Assembly (NCBI GenBank): GCA_024637145.1
Contig: JAGXFQ010000007.1
Coordinates: 62,001 to 126,000 of the forward strand
Direction of reading: 5' to 3'
DNA from: Desulfobulbaceae bacterium
GTDB lineage: Bacteria > Desulfobacterota > Desulfobulbia > Desulfobulbales > SURF-16
DNA: 64,000 bases
Below the pieces are notes generated by a model, which saw only the letters and a list, made by a program, of their open reading frames with translations, searched no databases and was not told where the DNA came from. Of the stretch, positions 1 through 7,932 are shown in pieces (the stretch's first letter is position 1; each line of letters starts with the position of its first letter). A program made the position numbers and the translations under genes.

Positions 1-82
1 AGCCGTAATGGTCAACCAGGCGGGTGAGAATCATCTCCAGGGTGATGCCGTGCAGGGGGTCCTTGGGCTTGACGCTCTTCAT
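1..82 (-). CDS. VF530-family DNA-binding protein (N-terminal part, cut by window edge)
   Basis: The first 27 codons of a minus-strand gene are visible and run off the left edge. The residues LHGITLEMILTRLVDHYG match the opening of the small VF530 (DUF2132) family, whose members are about 70-80 residues long and adopt a HeH-like fold. The function is not established; DNA binding is inferred for the family. An AAGGAG ribosome site sits just upstream of the ATG. The start overlaps the stop of the exonuclease gene (ATGA), so the two are likely translated together. Confidence 0.8.
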   Translation of the reverse strand, partial: MKSVKPKDPLHGITLEMILTRLVDHYG

Positions 83-684
83 GCTCTCTCCTTGGTCAGG
101 GCCAGGTAGAGTTTACGGCCTACCCAGGCATCGGTGGCCGCGTACTGGAGCTGGTGAGGGGCCAGCACATCCTTGGCCCAGTTGGAGGTCTGGGCCCCCT
201 TGGAGATGCGGAAGCCCAGGAGCACGGCAGCCAGGCCACGCAGGCCGTGGTTCTTGATGCCCGCCTTTTTGGCCAGATCGGCCAGGTCCACAAAACCGGC
301 AGCCTTGAAGGGGGCCATCCTGGCAAGCTCCCGGAAGTCGTAGTCCAGGCCTACCCCGGTCTTGATAATGGCTGGGTCGGCTAAGAGCTCAAGCAGGGGT
401 GGGGCCAGGCCCAGGTGTTTGAACTGGAAGATGAAAACCTCTGTCTCGCTGGCCAGCTGCAGAAGCGAAGGCAGATAGCTTTCTCCCTTGGTGTATGCCG
501 GTCTGGTTTCCGTATCAAAGCCGAGCAGGCGGTGGCCGGCAAGCCGGGCCATGGCCGCCGTCAGTTCCGTCTCGGTGCGCACCACCGTCACTGGCCCTGT
601 CCATTGCGCCATGGGGCAGCCGTTTATCTCATCTTTGCTCATCCGGCGGCTGAAGCCGGGCTGACCTGTTTTGCTCTCACTCAT
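79..684 (-). CDS. DEDDy-type 3'-5' exonuclease (RNase D-like)
   Basis: A 201-residue single-domain 3'-5' exonuclease of the DnaQ-like superfamily. All acidic metal ligands are visible: FDTET at residues 56-60 (Exo I), GLDYDF around 112-117 (Exo II), and YAATD at 181-185, the Exo III Y-x3-D signature of the DEDDy subclass. There is no HRDC or polymerase domain, so it is shorter than RNase D and resembles the stand-alone exonucleases common in anaerobic bacteria. The substrate cannot be told; structured RNA or DNA ends are likely. It is followed by the VF530 gene with a 4-bp overlap. The start is weakly supported because no strong ribosome site precedes it; internal ATG codons at residues 15 and 25 are alternatives. 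Confidence 0.9.
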   Translation of the reverse strand: MSESKTGQPGFSRRMSKDEINGCPMAQWTGPVTVVRTETELTAAMARLAGHRLLGFDTETRPAYTKGESYLPSLLQLASETEVFIFQFKHLGLAPPLLELLADPAIIKTGVGLDYDFRELARMAPFKAAGFVDLADLAKKAGIKNHGLRGLAAVLLGFRISKGAQTSNWAKDVLAPHQLQYAATDAWVGRKLYLALTKERA

Positions 685-864
685 CTCTGTTGGGGTCCGT
701 TTTTTTTAGTTCAGGGTGTGGAAAATGACCTCCTATGATAAGCGGCTTTACATTTTTTTGCCACCTCCGGGTGGCAAGCGGTGCAAAAGGCACGGCTGCC
801 TCTGCTCTCCTTGAGCAGAACCAGGCGGCCTCAGCCACCCTTGCCCCCTAAATTTCGTCCTGCC

Positions 865-893
865 TTGACATTTCCCTGTTGCCTGTCAAAATG
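865..893 (+). promoter_or_regulatory. TTGACA box inside an inverted repeat
   Basis: TTGACA at 865-870 is mirrored by TGTCAA at 884-889. A -35-like hexamer is therefore present, but the matching -10 position reads AAAATG and is poor. It could be an operator or a weak promoter for the small ORF at 931 and the phosphodiesterase. The rest of 685-930 shows only a short GCCACC/GGTGGC hairpin near 760. Confidence 0.25.
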
Positions 894-930
894 TGTAACT
901 GGGGTCTTAAAATGAAAGGGGGAGGAGCTC

Positions 931-1110
931 ATGACCAGGGGCAGCACAGAAAAAACAGAGATGTTGCCAGACAGCAGGCCGGAGGCGGATCAGTTTCGGC
1001 GCCGGCAGCCAGAGCTCCACACCGGCCCCTGTGGCCAAAGGCTGCAGGCGGCTTGTGCCATAAAGGAAGCCCCTTCCCTCGATGTTGGAGATACGCTTCT
1101 TCTCCCCTAA
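931..1110 (+). CDS. Small hypothetical protein, 59 residues
   Basis: An unrecognised 59-residue ORF beginning MTRGSTEKTEML and ending in DVGDTLLLP. It is polar, with no membrane segment or signal peptide. The main support is a very strong ribosome site (GGGGGAGGAG, 5 bases before the ATG at 931). Its stop lies 14 bases before the ATG of the phosphodiesterase, which itself lacks a good ribosome site, so translational coupling or a leader role is possible. No family assigned. It overlaps, in another frame, the poorly supported upstream extension of the phosphodiesterase reading frame. Confidence 0.4.
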   Translation: MTRGSTEKTEMLPDSRPEADQFRRRQPELHTGPCGQRLQAACAIKEAPSLDVGDTLLLP

Positions 1111-1124
1111 GCTCAGGCCGGCCT

Positions 1125-2270
1125 ATGCTGAAACCAGATTATAGCAACAGTATTGTCAATCTGGTCTCTTCTTTGACCCAGGGCCTGGGTCAAAGAGGGA
1201 ATGACTATGCACCCCTTGTGGAGCTGGGTGCCCTGGCCCTGGGTGATCAGCCCCTGGTTCTGCTCATTCTTGATGGGCTGGGGGACACTTTTTTACAGGG
1301 TTTCCCTGAGAGTTTCCTCTGCCGCCACCGGCAAGGGCGGCTCACCTCGGTCTTTCCGCCCACCACGGCAGCGGCAGTGACCAGCTTTTTTACCGGTGTT
1401 GCTCCCCAGCAGCACGCCGTCACCGGCTGGCACACCTATTTCAAGGAGTTGGGGGTGGTGGCCACGGTTCTGCCCTTTCAGCCCCGCTATGGCGGCAGCT
1501 CTTTTGCAGAGAGGGGTATTTCCCCGGGCCAGCTCATCGGCCAGGACTCCCTGCTCAGCAGCCTGCCCCTTCCCTGTCATGCCCTCTTGCCGCACCACCT
1601 TGTCGATTCCGCGTATAGCCGGGCCCTCTCCGGCAGGGCCAGTCGCCATGGCTTTGCCACCCTTACCGAAATGTTCAGCACTCTTATTGCCCTGGTAGAG
1701 CCCCAGAGGCCTGGTTTGATCATTGCCTATTGGCCGGAGCTGGACAGTCTGGCCCATCTCCATGGCATGGGCAGTGAGGAAGCGGCTCACCATTTCCTGG
1801 AGCTGGATCAGGGCTGCCGGGAGACCTTCTCTCTTCTGGAGGCGCGCGGCGCCAAGGTGGTGGTCACTGCCGACCATGGCCTGATTGACACCTGTCCCGA
1901 GCACATTATTTATCTCAAAGAGCATCCGCAGCTTGCCGCCACCCTGACCCTGCCTCTGTGCGGCGAGCCTCGCTGCGCCTATTGCTATGTGCACGCCCAT
2001 CGCCGTCTCGACTTTGAGCGTTATGTTGCTCGGAATCTGGGTCATGCCTGCACCTTGCACCAAAGCAGCGCCCTCATTGCCGAGGGCTATTTTGGCAAGG
2101 GGGTGGCTGATCCTCGCCTGCAGGAACGGGTTGGCGACTATGTTTTGTTAATGAAGGAAAACTACATTATCCGGGATCAGCTTTTGACGGAAAAAACATT
2201 CCAGCAAAGGGGTGTGCATGGCGGCTTGTCAGGCCAGGAACTCTATGTGCCCCTTATTGTGCTGGGCTAG
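1125..2270 (+). CDS. Alkaline-phosphatase-superfamily phosphodiesterase/pyrophosphatase
   Basis: A 381-residue soluble member of the type I phosphodiesterase/nucleotide pyrophosphatase branch of the alkaline phosphatase superfamily. The bimetal site is recognisable: LILDGLGD with Asp50, the nucleophile loop PPTTAAAVTS with Thr80/81, WPELDSLAH with Asp207 and His211, TADHG with Asp250-His251, and a late GVHGG histidine. It should hydrolyse phosphodi- or monoesters; the substrate is unknown. There is no signal peptide, so it is cytoplasmic. The ATG at 1125 is chosen because homology begins there; the open frame continues upstream to 879, but that stretch has non-coding character and overlaps another small ORF. 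Confidence 0.85.
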   Translation: MLKPDYSNSIVNLVSSLTQGLGQRGNDYAPLVELGALALGDQPLVLLILDGLGDTFLQGFPESFLCRHRQGRLTSVFPPTTAAAVTSFFTGVAPQQHAVTGWHTYFKELGVVATVLPFQPRYGGSSFAERGISPGQLIGQDSLLSSLPLPCHALLPHHLVDSAYSRALSGRASRHGFATLTEMFSTLIALVEPQRPGLIIAYWPELDSLAHLHGMGSEEAAHHFLELDQGCRETFSLLEARGAKVVVTADHGLIDTCPEHIIYLKEHPQLAATLTLPLCGEPRCAYCYVHAHRRLDFERYVARNLGHACTLHQSSALIAEGYFGKGVADPRLQERVGDYVLLMKENYIIRDQLLTEKTFQQRGVHGGLSGQELYVPLIVLG

Positions 2271-2339
2271 ATTTTTTTCCAGTGGTCTTGGCGGCCTGGG
2301 TGGATTATGCACAAGGATCACCAAAAAAAAGGAGAATAT

Positions 2340-3596
2340 ATGACCCTGATGTCTACCAAGGAGAAAAGAAAAGGCAGGAATGTGGCCGCCGGTCTGGCCC
2401 TTGTTATGGCCCTGGTGCTGGGGGGCTGTGCCCCGTCACCCCGGTGGAATTGTGAGATGCCGTATCCGCCGGCCACCGAGCCGCAAGTGGGCGATATCCT
2501 GCATCTGGCTACGGGCTCTTATGTCAGTGAGGCCCAGATGCTGACCAATGCCACCCAGGTGCCTCTGGTCTATGTGGGGGAGACCCATGATAACCCGGCC
2601 TCCCACCGGCTGGAACTTGCTGTGCTGGCGGCCATGGCCAGCCGCCATCCGGGCCAGGTCGCCCTGGGTATGGAGATGTTTACCCCCAGCCAGCAGGAGG
2701 CCTTGGATCAATGGGTGGCAGGGGAGCTCACCGAGAAGGAGTTTCTGCGGCAGAGCCGCTGGTTCAGCGACGGCTGGGGCTCTGATTTTGCCTATTACCG
2801 GGATATCCTTCTCTTTTGCCGCGACCAGAACATCGCCATAATCGGCCTCAATATTGACAAGGAACTAGGCAATAAGGCCAGCCTGATGCCCCTGGCGGAG
2901 TTGGCCCCTGAGGTGCGGGAAGAGCTGCCAGAGATGGATATGCGTGATCCCTATCAGCGCGCCATGGTGGAGGCCATGATCAAGGATCATGCGGCCGGCG
3001 GTAAGATGGTGCAGCGTTTTCAGCGCCGTCAGACCATCTGGGATGAGACCATGGCCCGCTCCGTGGCGGACTATCTGGCCAACCAGCCGGGCATGCACAT
3101 GGTGGTGATTGCCGGCGGTTGGCATGTGGACTATGGCTTTGGCATTCCGCGCCGTGTCTTTCGCCGTCTGCCCCTGGCCTATACCATCATCGGCAGCGCC
3201 ACCCTCAAGGTCCCCAAGGAGAAAGAACACCAGCTGATGCATGTCACCATGCCCCCCTTCCCCATGCCCCGGGCCGATTATCTGGTCTATCAGGAGTATG
3301 AGGTGCTGCCGGAGACGGGTGTGCGGTTGGGTGTCATGCTGGCTGATCAAGGAGAAGGGCCGGGGGTGCTGGTGGTGGGGGTCATGCCCGGCTCAGTGGC
3401 GGCCCTTGCCGGCCTTAACCAAGGAGAGCGGATCATCCGTTTTGACGGTGTGGATCTCCTGGATACATTCGATCTGATCTACGCCGTCAAGAATAAGTCT
3501 GCCGGTGACAGCGGCCAGTTGGTGATCCTGGGGGAGGATGGGGAGAGGAGCGTGGAAGTTACTTTTGTTGAGCAAGAGAAGGGGCATGGCCGCTGA
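2340..3596 (+). CDS. ChaN-family (heme-binding Tiki/ChaN) lipoprotein with C-terminal PDZ domain
   Basis: A 418-residue outer-membrane-type lipoprotein. The signal peptide ends in lipobox VLGGC with Cys30. Residues about 60-300 form a ChaN/Haem_bd-like domain (COG3016), with YVGETHDN and the later IAGGWHVDYG that carries a conserved histidine; the family is linked to iron or heme handling. Residues about 325-415 look like a PDZ domain (VLVVGVMPGSVAALAGL, then GERIIRFDG), which normally binds peptide ends and is unusual in short ChaN proteins. The ATG at 2340 is chosen over one at 2307 because AAAAAGGAG lies 5 bases upstream and the signal peptide then has a normal length. It is 69 bp downstream of the phosphodiesterase gene, so they may be co-transcribed. 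Confidence 0.88.
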   Translation: MTLMSTKEKRKGRNVAAGLALVMALVLGGCAPSPRWNCEMPYPPATEPQVGDILHLATGSYVSEAQMLTNATQVPLVYVGETHDNPASHRLELAVLAAMASRHPGQVALGMEMFTPSQQEALDQWVAGELTEKEFLRQSRWFSDGWGSDFAYYRDILLFCRDQNIAIIGLNIDKELGNKASLMPLAELAPEVREELPEMDMRDPYQRAMVEAMIKDHAAGGKMVQRFQRRQTIWDETMARSVADYLANQPGMHMVVIAGGWHVDYGFGIPRRVFRRLPLAYTIIGSATLKVPKEKEHQLMHVTMPPFPMPRADYLVYQEYEVLPETGVRLGVMLADQGEGPGVLVVGVMPGSVAALAGLNQGERIIRFDGVDLLDTFDLIYAVKNKSAGDSGQLVILGEDGERSVEVTFVEQEKGHGR

Positions 3597-3606
3597 GGGT
3601 GCGGAA

Positions 3607-3638
3607 CCCAGGTGGGATAAAAAAGTGCCCCACCTGGG
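3607..3638. terminator. Hairpin between convergent genes
   Basis: A perfect 10-bp stem (CCCAGGTGGG / CCCACCTGGG) with a 12-base A-rich loop lies between the convergent ChaN gene and the hypothetical gene ending at 3678. There is no U-tract, so intrinsic termination is uncertain. Confidence 0.4.
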
Positions 3639-3677
3639 CCATGACCCCTTCCTTTGGGGGCGGTGAACCCTGCCCGG

Positions 3678-4112
3678 TTAGAGGGGAGGGAATTCTATCT
3701 TGAGAGATTCCTTGTCCTCTTTGCGCTTGGTCTTGACCTGTACTTCTATATCGCCGCTGCGCAGCCCCATGCTCAGAGGCATTTCGCCCGTATCCTCCTC
3801 CAGGTGGAGGATGGCCCGGATGATCTCCACGATCTTGTCAAACTGGGCAGGTGTCGGTGCCGGCAGGGTTAGCTTTTCCTCCCCCTTCATCTTCACGGTG
3901 ACCTTCTCCTCCTTTTTCTGCAGGGAAAGCTTGGCGGCCTTTTCCGTGATGGCATACATGATGGCCAGGGCGAGATATTTTATGGCGTTCTCTTCCAGGT
4001 CGTCGGAGCCCTGGTTTGCCATGTCGTGCAGCTTTTTCTTGAAATCGGTATCCAGGTAACAATCACACATTTCCTGCAGTTTTAGGTGGTAGTTTCGGTG
4101 CGCAAGTTCCAT
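3678..4112 (-). CDS. Conserved-looking hypothetical protein, 144 residues
   Basis: Family not recognised. The protein is soluble, highly charged and mostly helical. It begins MELAHRNYHLKLQEMCDCYL. A central helix (KYLALAIMYAITEKAAKLSL) is followed by a lysine/glutamate-rich segment and a C-terminal beta-like part ending KIEFPPL. Cysteines at about 16 and 18 (CDC) could bind metal, but this is speculation. Codon use matches its neighbours. It is divergent from the micro-protein gene at 4298, and the two share a 185-bp intergenic region, which may mean shared control. Confidence 0.7.
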   Translation of the reverse strand: MELAHRNYHLKLQEMCDCYLDTDFKKKLHDMANQGSDDLEENAIKYLALAIMYAITEKAAKLSLQKKEEKVTVKMKGEEKLTLPAPTPAQFDKIVEIIRAILHLEEDTGEMPLSMGLRSGDIEVQVKTKRKEDKESLKIEFPPL

Positions 4113-4179
4113 GATTTTACTCCTTTAGAGGGTAATAGGTTGTTTGGAAAGGTTTTTTGAGGGTGCCGACGGGATCGCC

Positions 4180-4208
4180 TTGTTTGGCATGTCTTATGCT
4201 GATAAGAT
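4180..4208 (+). promoter_or_regulatory. Candidate promoter of the micro-protein gene
   Basis: TTGTTT and TAAGAT separated by 17 bases read towards the 54-residue ORF at 4298. Both hexamers are imperfect matches to sigma-70. Confidence 0.3.
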
Positions 4209-4297
4209 GAGGAAGGAGAGAACTGTTGCCGGGCAGTTGGCAGAAGAGGCAGCGGTCCCACGATGGACGTTGAGACAACCTGCCGGAGGGAAAGGAC

Positions 4298-4462
4298 ATG
4301 GATGCTCGTGATGTTGTGCAAATCTTGATGCTGAGTCCCATCTACACCCGACTGACCTTGATGGAGCGCTATAGATTGGTCCGAGAATTTTCCCAGAATT
4401 ATCAAGTACCTGCAAGAACTAAAAAAAATCAAGTCAAGCCTCCCCCTAACGAGCCCGCCTGA
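4298..4462 (+). CDS. Micro-protein of 54 residues, paralogue of the ORF at 18352-18474
   Basis: A small ORF starting MDARDVVQILMLSPIYTRL, preceded by GGAGGG 8 bases before the ATG. Residues 1-40 align without gaps to the 40-residue ORF on the minus strand at 18474: 16 identical positions, including R4, I9-L10, S13-P14, Y16, R18-L19, R24, L27-V28, E30-F31, Y35 and P38. The predicted fold is two short amphipathic helices joined by an S-P-x-Y turn, with a basic, proline-rich tail (residues 39-54). Function unknown. It has its own candidate promoter and a following terminator at 4750-4791, so it appears to be an independent unit. Confidence 0.72.
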   Translation: MDARDVVQILMLSPIYTRLTLMERYRLVREFSQNYQVPARTKKNQVKPPPNEPA

Positions 4463-4749
4463 CCGGCGACTGCTCTGGTGCTAAGATTTCCCGGCAATTC
4501 CCCGTGGCCCGGCTGTCCCTGGTCTATACCAAATTCTCCAAGGGTGCCCGGCTCCCAGCTCTGGCTGTTCAGGGGAGTACAAAGTTTCTTTTTTTCCTTT
4601 TTTACGGAAATGTTCGGCAATTGTGAGGAGAAAACAGGGGGCAGTAACGAACTTGTTTCCGGGAAAAAGGAAAAAAGAGCCAGGCCCCCAGCCGACGAAT
4701 CAACCACCAGCCCAAATCGTCTAACTGCCCTAACTTCCTTGATGGACGG
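4463..4749. other. Intergenic stretch with no supported gene
   Basis: About 290 bases between the micro-protein stop and the terminator. There is a T-rich run near 4587-4604. An open frame of 91 codons on the plus strand has no ribosome site and no recognisable content. I see nothing else. Confidence 0.5.
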
Positions 4750-4791
4750 CTGAAAAAGCCCGGGAGCGCCTATGTTCCCAGGCTTTTTCAG
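4750..4791. terminator. Bidirectional intrinsic terminator
   Basis: A 16-bp stem with one mismatch (arms begin CTGAAAAAGCC and end GGCTTTTTCAG). The A- and T-rich arm ends supply a U-tract in both directions, so it can stop rubrerythrin transcripts on the minus strand and micro-protein transcripts on the plus strand. Confidence 0.75.
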
Positions 4792-4809
4792 ATGCGGATC
4801 AGGTCGGGG

Positions 4810-5385
4810 TTACCAGTTTTCGGCCAGGAGCTCGAAATGGTCCACCGGATGGTCGCAGGCCGGGCAGACTTCCGGCGCCCCCTTGCCCTTGTGGAGGTAG
4901 CCGCAGTTGCGGCAGCGCCAGGTCTCTGTCTCCTGCCGCTGGAAGACACGACCTGCCTCGATGTTGGCCTTGAGCGCCAGATAACGTTTCTCATGCTGTT
5001 TCTCGGCCACGGCAATGGCCATGAAGATATCGGCGATTTCAGTGAAGCCCTCGGCGCGGGCAATCTTGGCAAAGCCGGGATACATCTCACTGTATTCATA
5101 GTGCTCGCCGGCCGCGGCCGCGGCCAGGTTTTCGGTGGTGGTGCTGATAACGCCGGCCGGGAAACTGGCGGTGATCTCCACCTCCCCGCCTTCCAGCAGT
5201 TTGAAGAGACGCTTGGCATGCTCCTTTTCCTGATCAGCGGTTTCTGCGAAGATGTCGGACATCTGCACGTAGCCCTCCTTTTTGGCCACCGAAGCGAAAT
5301 AGGTGTAGCGGTTGCGGGCCTGGGCTTCACCGGCAAAGGCGGTGAGAATGTTTTTTTCAGTCTGGGTACCTTTTAAAGTAGGCAT
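4810..5385 (-). CDS. rbr: Rubrerythrin
   Basis: A full-length 191-residue rubrerythrin, a cytoplasmic NADH-linked peroxidase that reduces hydrogen peroxide in anaerobes. The N-terminal ferritin-like four-helix bundle carries the diiron ligands: Glu20 in [11 protein letters not shown], Glu53 and His56 in QEKEH, Glu94/Glu97 in GEHYE, and Glu128/His131 in AEKQH. The C-terminal rubredoxin domain has Cys158/161 (CRNCGY) and Cys174/177 (CPACDHP) for the FeS4 iron. It lies 138 bp downstream of the ankyrin gene and in the same direction as the catalase, forming a peroxide-defence cluster. A bidirectional terminator follows. Confidence 0.98.
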   Translation of the reverse strand: MPTLKGTQTEKNILTAFAGEAQARNRYTYFASVAKKEGYVQMSDIFAETADQEKEHAKRLFKLLEGGEVEITASFPAGVISTTTENLAAAAAGEHYEYSEMYPGFAKIARAEGFTEIADIFMAIAVAEKQHEKRYLALKANIEAGRVFQRQETETWRCRNCGYLHKGKGAPEVCPACDHPVDHFELLAENW

Positions 5386-5523
5386 GGTCTTTTTCCTCTT
5401 GGGTAGGGGGGAATAGCGGTTCTTTTTTTATGGTCTTGGCGCCCTTTGGGCTGATGTGCGGCTGCAGGGGCAAACAGTATGGTGTGGCCGTGGTTGCCGG
5501 CAAGAGCAGCAGCTGATCTTATT

Positions 5524-6048
5524 TTATAACACATTCTCTTTCGAGAACAAAGAACCCAGGGAGCGGAAGGCGCCGGTAAATTTGGCCAGACTCTGGGCCG
5601 AGATGCCCATCAAGGTCTGGGAGGCGGGGTCGGCACCTTGCTCAAGAAGATAGGCAACGACCGGGCGATGGCCGAACATGGCGGCGAACATGAGCGCTGT
5701 TTTGCCGCCGCCGTTATCCGCGTCCATATCTGCCCCCGCCTCCCTGAGCAGGCGAACCAGGGTTAGATTACCCTTGAAGGCCACGCCTCCTAGAGGGGTC
5801 TGGCCGTGATCATTGCGGCGGTCCACCTGGGCACCCTCTGCTATCAGCATGGCCGCTGTTTCTGCCTGGTCGTTATAGGCCGCCAGCATGAGCAGGGAAT
5901 TGCCTCTGTTGTCGCTGAGATTGACCGGTAGACTCGCCTGCACCATTTTGGCAAGTTCCGCATTATTCCCATCCCTGGCCATGTCAAGGGCCAGGAGCTG
6001 GAGCTCGGCATAGCGCGTCTCTTCTGCCGCAGTGAAAGTGACTTCCAT
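5524..6048 (-). CDS. Ankyrin-repeat protein next to catalase
   Basis: A 174-residue protein made of about three to four ankyrin repeats (residues about 46-150), with clear NRGNSLLMLAAY, GQTPLGGVAFKG and GKTALMFAAMFG motifs. There is no signal peptide, so it is predicted to be cytoplasmic. In Pseudomonas and Campylobacter, ankyrin genes adjacent to catalase are needed for full catalase activity; the same role is inferred here from position and order. It starts 90 bp after the catalase stop. The last 25 residues leave the repeat pattern and may cap the stack. Confidence 0.88.
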   Translation of the reverse strand: MEVTFTAAEETRYAELQLLALDMARDGNNAELAKMVQASLPVNLSDNRGNSLLMLAAYNDQAETAAMLIAEGAQVDRRNDHGQTPLGGVAFKGNLTLVRLLREAGADMDADNGGGKTALMFAAMFGHRPVVAYLLEQGADPASQTLMGISAQSLAKFTGAFRSLGSLFSKENVL

Positions 6049-6138
6049 AGTTTCCTTGCTGAAAAAGGTTTTTCATAAAAAAGGGGCGCCAACAGGGGGT
6101 CCTGCCGGCGCTCATCTGACCCGCAATCAAGGTCGCAA

Positions 6139-7584
6139 TCAGCCTTGGCTGGCAACTCCCAGGGCCTTGGCCACCCCGGCCGCATAGGCCGGATCTGCCT
6201 TGTGGAAGTGACCGAGCTGACGCTGGACGATCTCCGCAGGGACGCCTTCCATGCCTTCGGCCAGGTTGTTAAAAAGCTGATTTTTCTGGTCATCGCTCAT
6301 CAATCTGAAGAGGTCGCCTGGTTGACCATAGTCATCGTTACCTTGCCGGTGGTCATAGCGGTCACCATTGCCGGAGATCTTCAGCGGCGGTTCGCGGAAG
6401 GCTTCATCCTGAACCGGACCATCGAAGCTGTTGGGTTCGTAATAGGCATCCGGGCCGCCCGGGGCATCAAAACGCATGGAGCCGTCCAGGTGGTAGGTGT
6501 GGACCGGGGTGAGGGGCCGGTTGATGGGCAGCATCTCATAATGGGTGCCCACCCGGTAGCGATGGGCATCGGCATAGGAGAAGATGCGGGCCTGGAGCAT
6601 CTTGTCCGGTGACCAGCTGATGCCGGCCACCATGTTGGAGGGGCTGAAGGAGGCCTGCTCCACCTCGGCAAAATAATTGTCAGGGTTGCGGTTGAGCTCA
6701 AGCACGCCGATATCCTGGACCGGGTAATCCTTATGGGGCCACACCTTGGTGACGTCAAAGGGATGGATGTGGTACTTTTCCGCCTCCAGTTCCGGCATGA
6801 TCTGGACCTGGACATTCCACCTGGGGAAGTCCCCCGCCTCAATGGCCTCGAAGAGATCGCGCTGGTTGCTCTCCCTGTCCTTGGCCACCACGGCCTGCGC
6901 CTCTTTGTTGGTGAGGCATTTGATGCCCTGCTGGGTCTTGAAGTGGAACTTGACCCAGAAGCGTTCTCCGTTGCCATTAATCAGGCTGTAGGTGTGGGAG
7001 CCGTAGCCGTTGATGTGGCGGAAGCTCTGGGGCAGCCCCCGGTCGGAAAAGAGGATGGTGACCTGGTGCAGGCTCTCCGGGGAGAGGGACCAGAAATCCC
7101 ACATGGCGGTGTTGCTGCGCAGGTTTGATTTGGGATGGCGCTTCTGGGTGTGGATGAAGTCGGGAAATTTGAGGGGGTCGCGGACAAAAAAGACCGGGGT
7201 GTTGTTGCCCACCAGATCGAAATTGCCCTGCTCGGTGTAGAACTTCAGGGCAAAACCGCGGACGTCACGCTCGGCATCCGCTGCACCCCGTTCCCCGGCC
7301 ACCGTGGAAAAGCGCTGAAAGACCGGGGTCTCCTTGCCCACCGTGGTAAAGAGGCTGGCTGTGGTATATTGGCTCAAGTCATGGGTGAGCCGAAAGGTGC
7401 CGTGAGCCCCGGAACCCTTGGCGTGCACCACCCGTTCCGGGATACGTTCCCTGTTCTGGTGGGCCAGCTTTTCCAGGAGTTGGTAGTCCTGCATGAGGAG
7501 AGGGCCGCGGGCACCCGCCGTCACCGAATTCTGGTTGTCTGGAATCGGATTGCCGGCGGTGGTGGTCATGGTCTTGGGGCTCAT
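6139..7584 (-). CDS. kat: Monofunctional heme catalase (small subunit type)
   Basis: A 481-residue catalase that splits hydrogen peroxide into water and oxygen in the cytoplasm. Catalytic residues are intact: His54 in [11 protein letters not shown], Asn127 in LVGNNTP, and the proximal heme ligand Tyr337 in [12 protein letters not shown]. The family signature [12 protein letters not shown] is at about 89-100. The length matches clade 3 small-subunit enzymes. The ATG at 7584 is chosen because AAAGGAG lies 7 bases upstream; the open frame extends 36 codons further without support. A palindrome at 7705-7719 probably controls the gene. It heads the catalase-ankyrin-rubrerythrin set. Confidence 0.97.
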   Translation of the reverse strand: MSPKTMTTTAGNPIPDNQNSVTAGARGPLLMQDYQLLEKLAHQNRERIPERVVHAKGSGAHGTFRLTHDLSQYTTASLFTTVGKETPVFQRFSTVAGERGAADAERDVRGFALKFYTEQGNFDLVGNNTPVFFVRDPLKFPDFIHTQKRHPKSNLRSNTAMWDFWSLSPESLHQVTILFSDRGLPQSFRHINGYGSHTYSLINGNGERFWVKFHFKTQQGIKCLTNKEAQAVVAKDRESNQRDLFEAIEAGDFPRWNVQVQIMPELEAEKYHIHPFDVTKVWPHKDYPVQDIGVLELNRNPDNYFAEVEQASFSPSNMVAGISWSPDKMLQARIFSYADAHRYRVGTHYEMLPINRPLTPVHTYHLDGSMRFDAPGGPDAYYEPNSFDGPVQDEAFREPPLKISGNGDRYDHRQGNDDYGQPGDLFRLMSDDQKNQLFNNLAEGMEGVPAEIVQRQLGHFHKADPAYAAGVAKALGVASQG

Positions 7585-7932
7585 TCTACAATCTCCTTTG
7601 AAGGGTGGGGGGTGATGGGTTGAGATCGATGATCGGCAAGAATTGCCTGCCTGCAGATCAGCAAGGCGGGCACGCAGCGCTGGTGTCTGCACTGTTCTAT
7701 CTAATAGGAATTATTCTTAAATAGTAGGGTGAAAGAAAGGGTGTTGTCAATAAATTAATTGGAGCCGGAACTGTCATCACCGCTCCTCGCCCCCTCGACG
7801 TACCCCAAAGAGCCCCTGGAATCAGGAGCAGCCTTTTCTGTCTCGCTGGAGGCGAGAGAGCCGTTTTTGCTTTGATCTTCCGGTGGTCTTTTTATCTGGT
7901 CTTTTCAACACCATGCTTTATGGTGGCTCATC
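7585..7932. other. Divergent intergenic region between catalase and the MFS gene
   Basis: A 348-base region that is AT-rich around 7700-7760, unlike its surroundings, and includes the palindrome described separately. A short TCTCGC/GCGAGA hairpin lies near 7845-7862. No small gene is supported. Confidence 0.5.
7705..7719 (-). promoter_or_regulatory. 7-1-7 palindrome upstream of catalase (Fur/PerR-like box)
   Basis: TAGGAATTATTCTTA is an inverted repeat of two 7-base half sites around one base, with a single mismatched pair. This is the architecture of PerR/Fur family boxes. It lies about 120 bases upstream of the catalase ATG in a locally AT-rich stretch. A near copy (12 of the 15 positions identical) precedes the NorQ/NorD operon at 16358-16372. 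Regulator identity is inferred; no Fur-family gene is in the window. Confidence 0.5.

Noticed and set aside
879-1124. Upstream extension of the phosphodiesterase frame to 879
   Set aside because: No family similarity, overlaps an ORF with a strong ribosome site, and the text is arginine/proline-rich as expected for non-coding GC-rich DNA.
4190-4312. 40-codon frame starting MSYADKMRKERTVAG upstream of the micro-protein
   Set aside because: No ribosome site, overlaps the better supported ORF at 4298 and contains its ribosome site.
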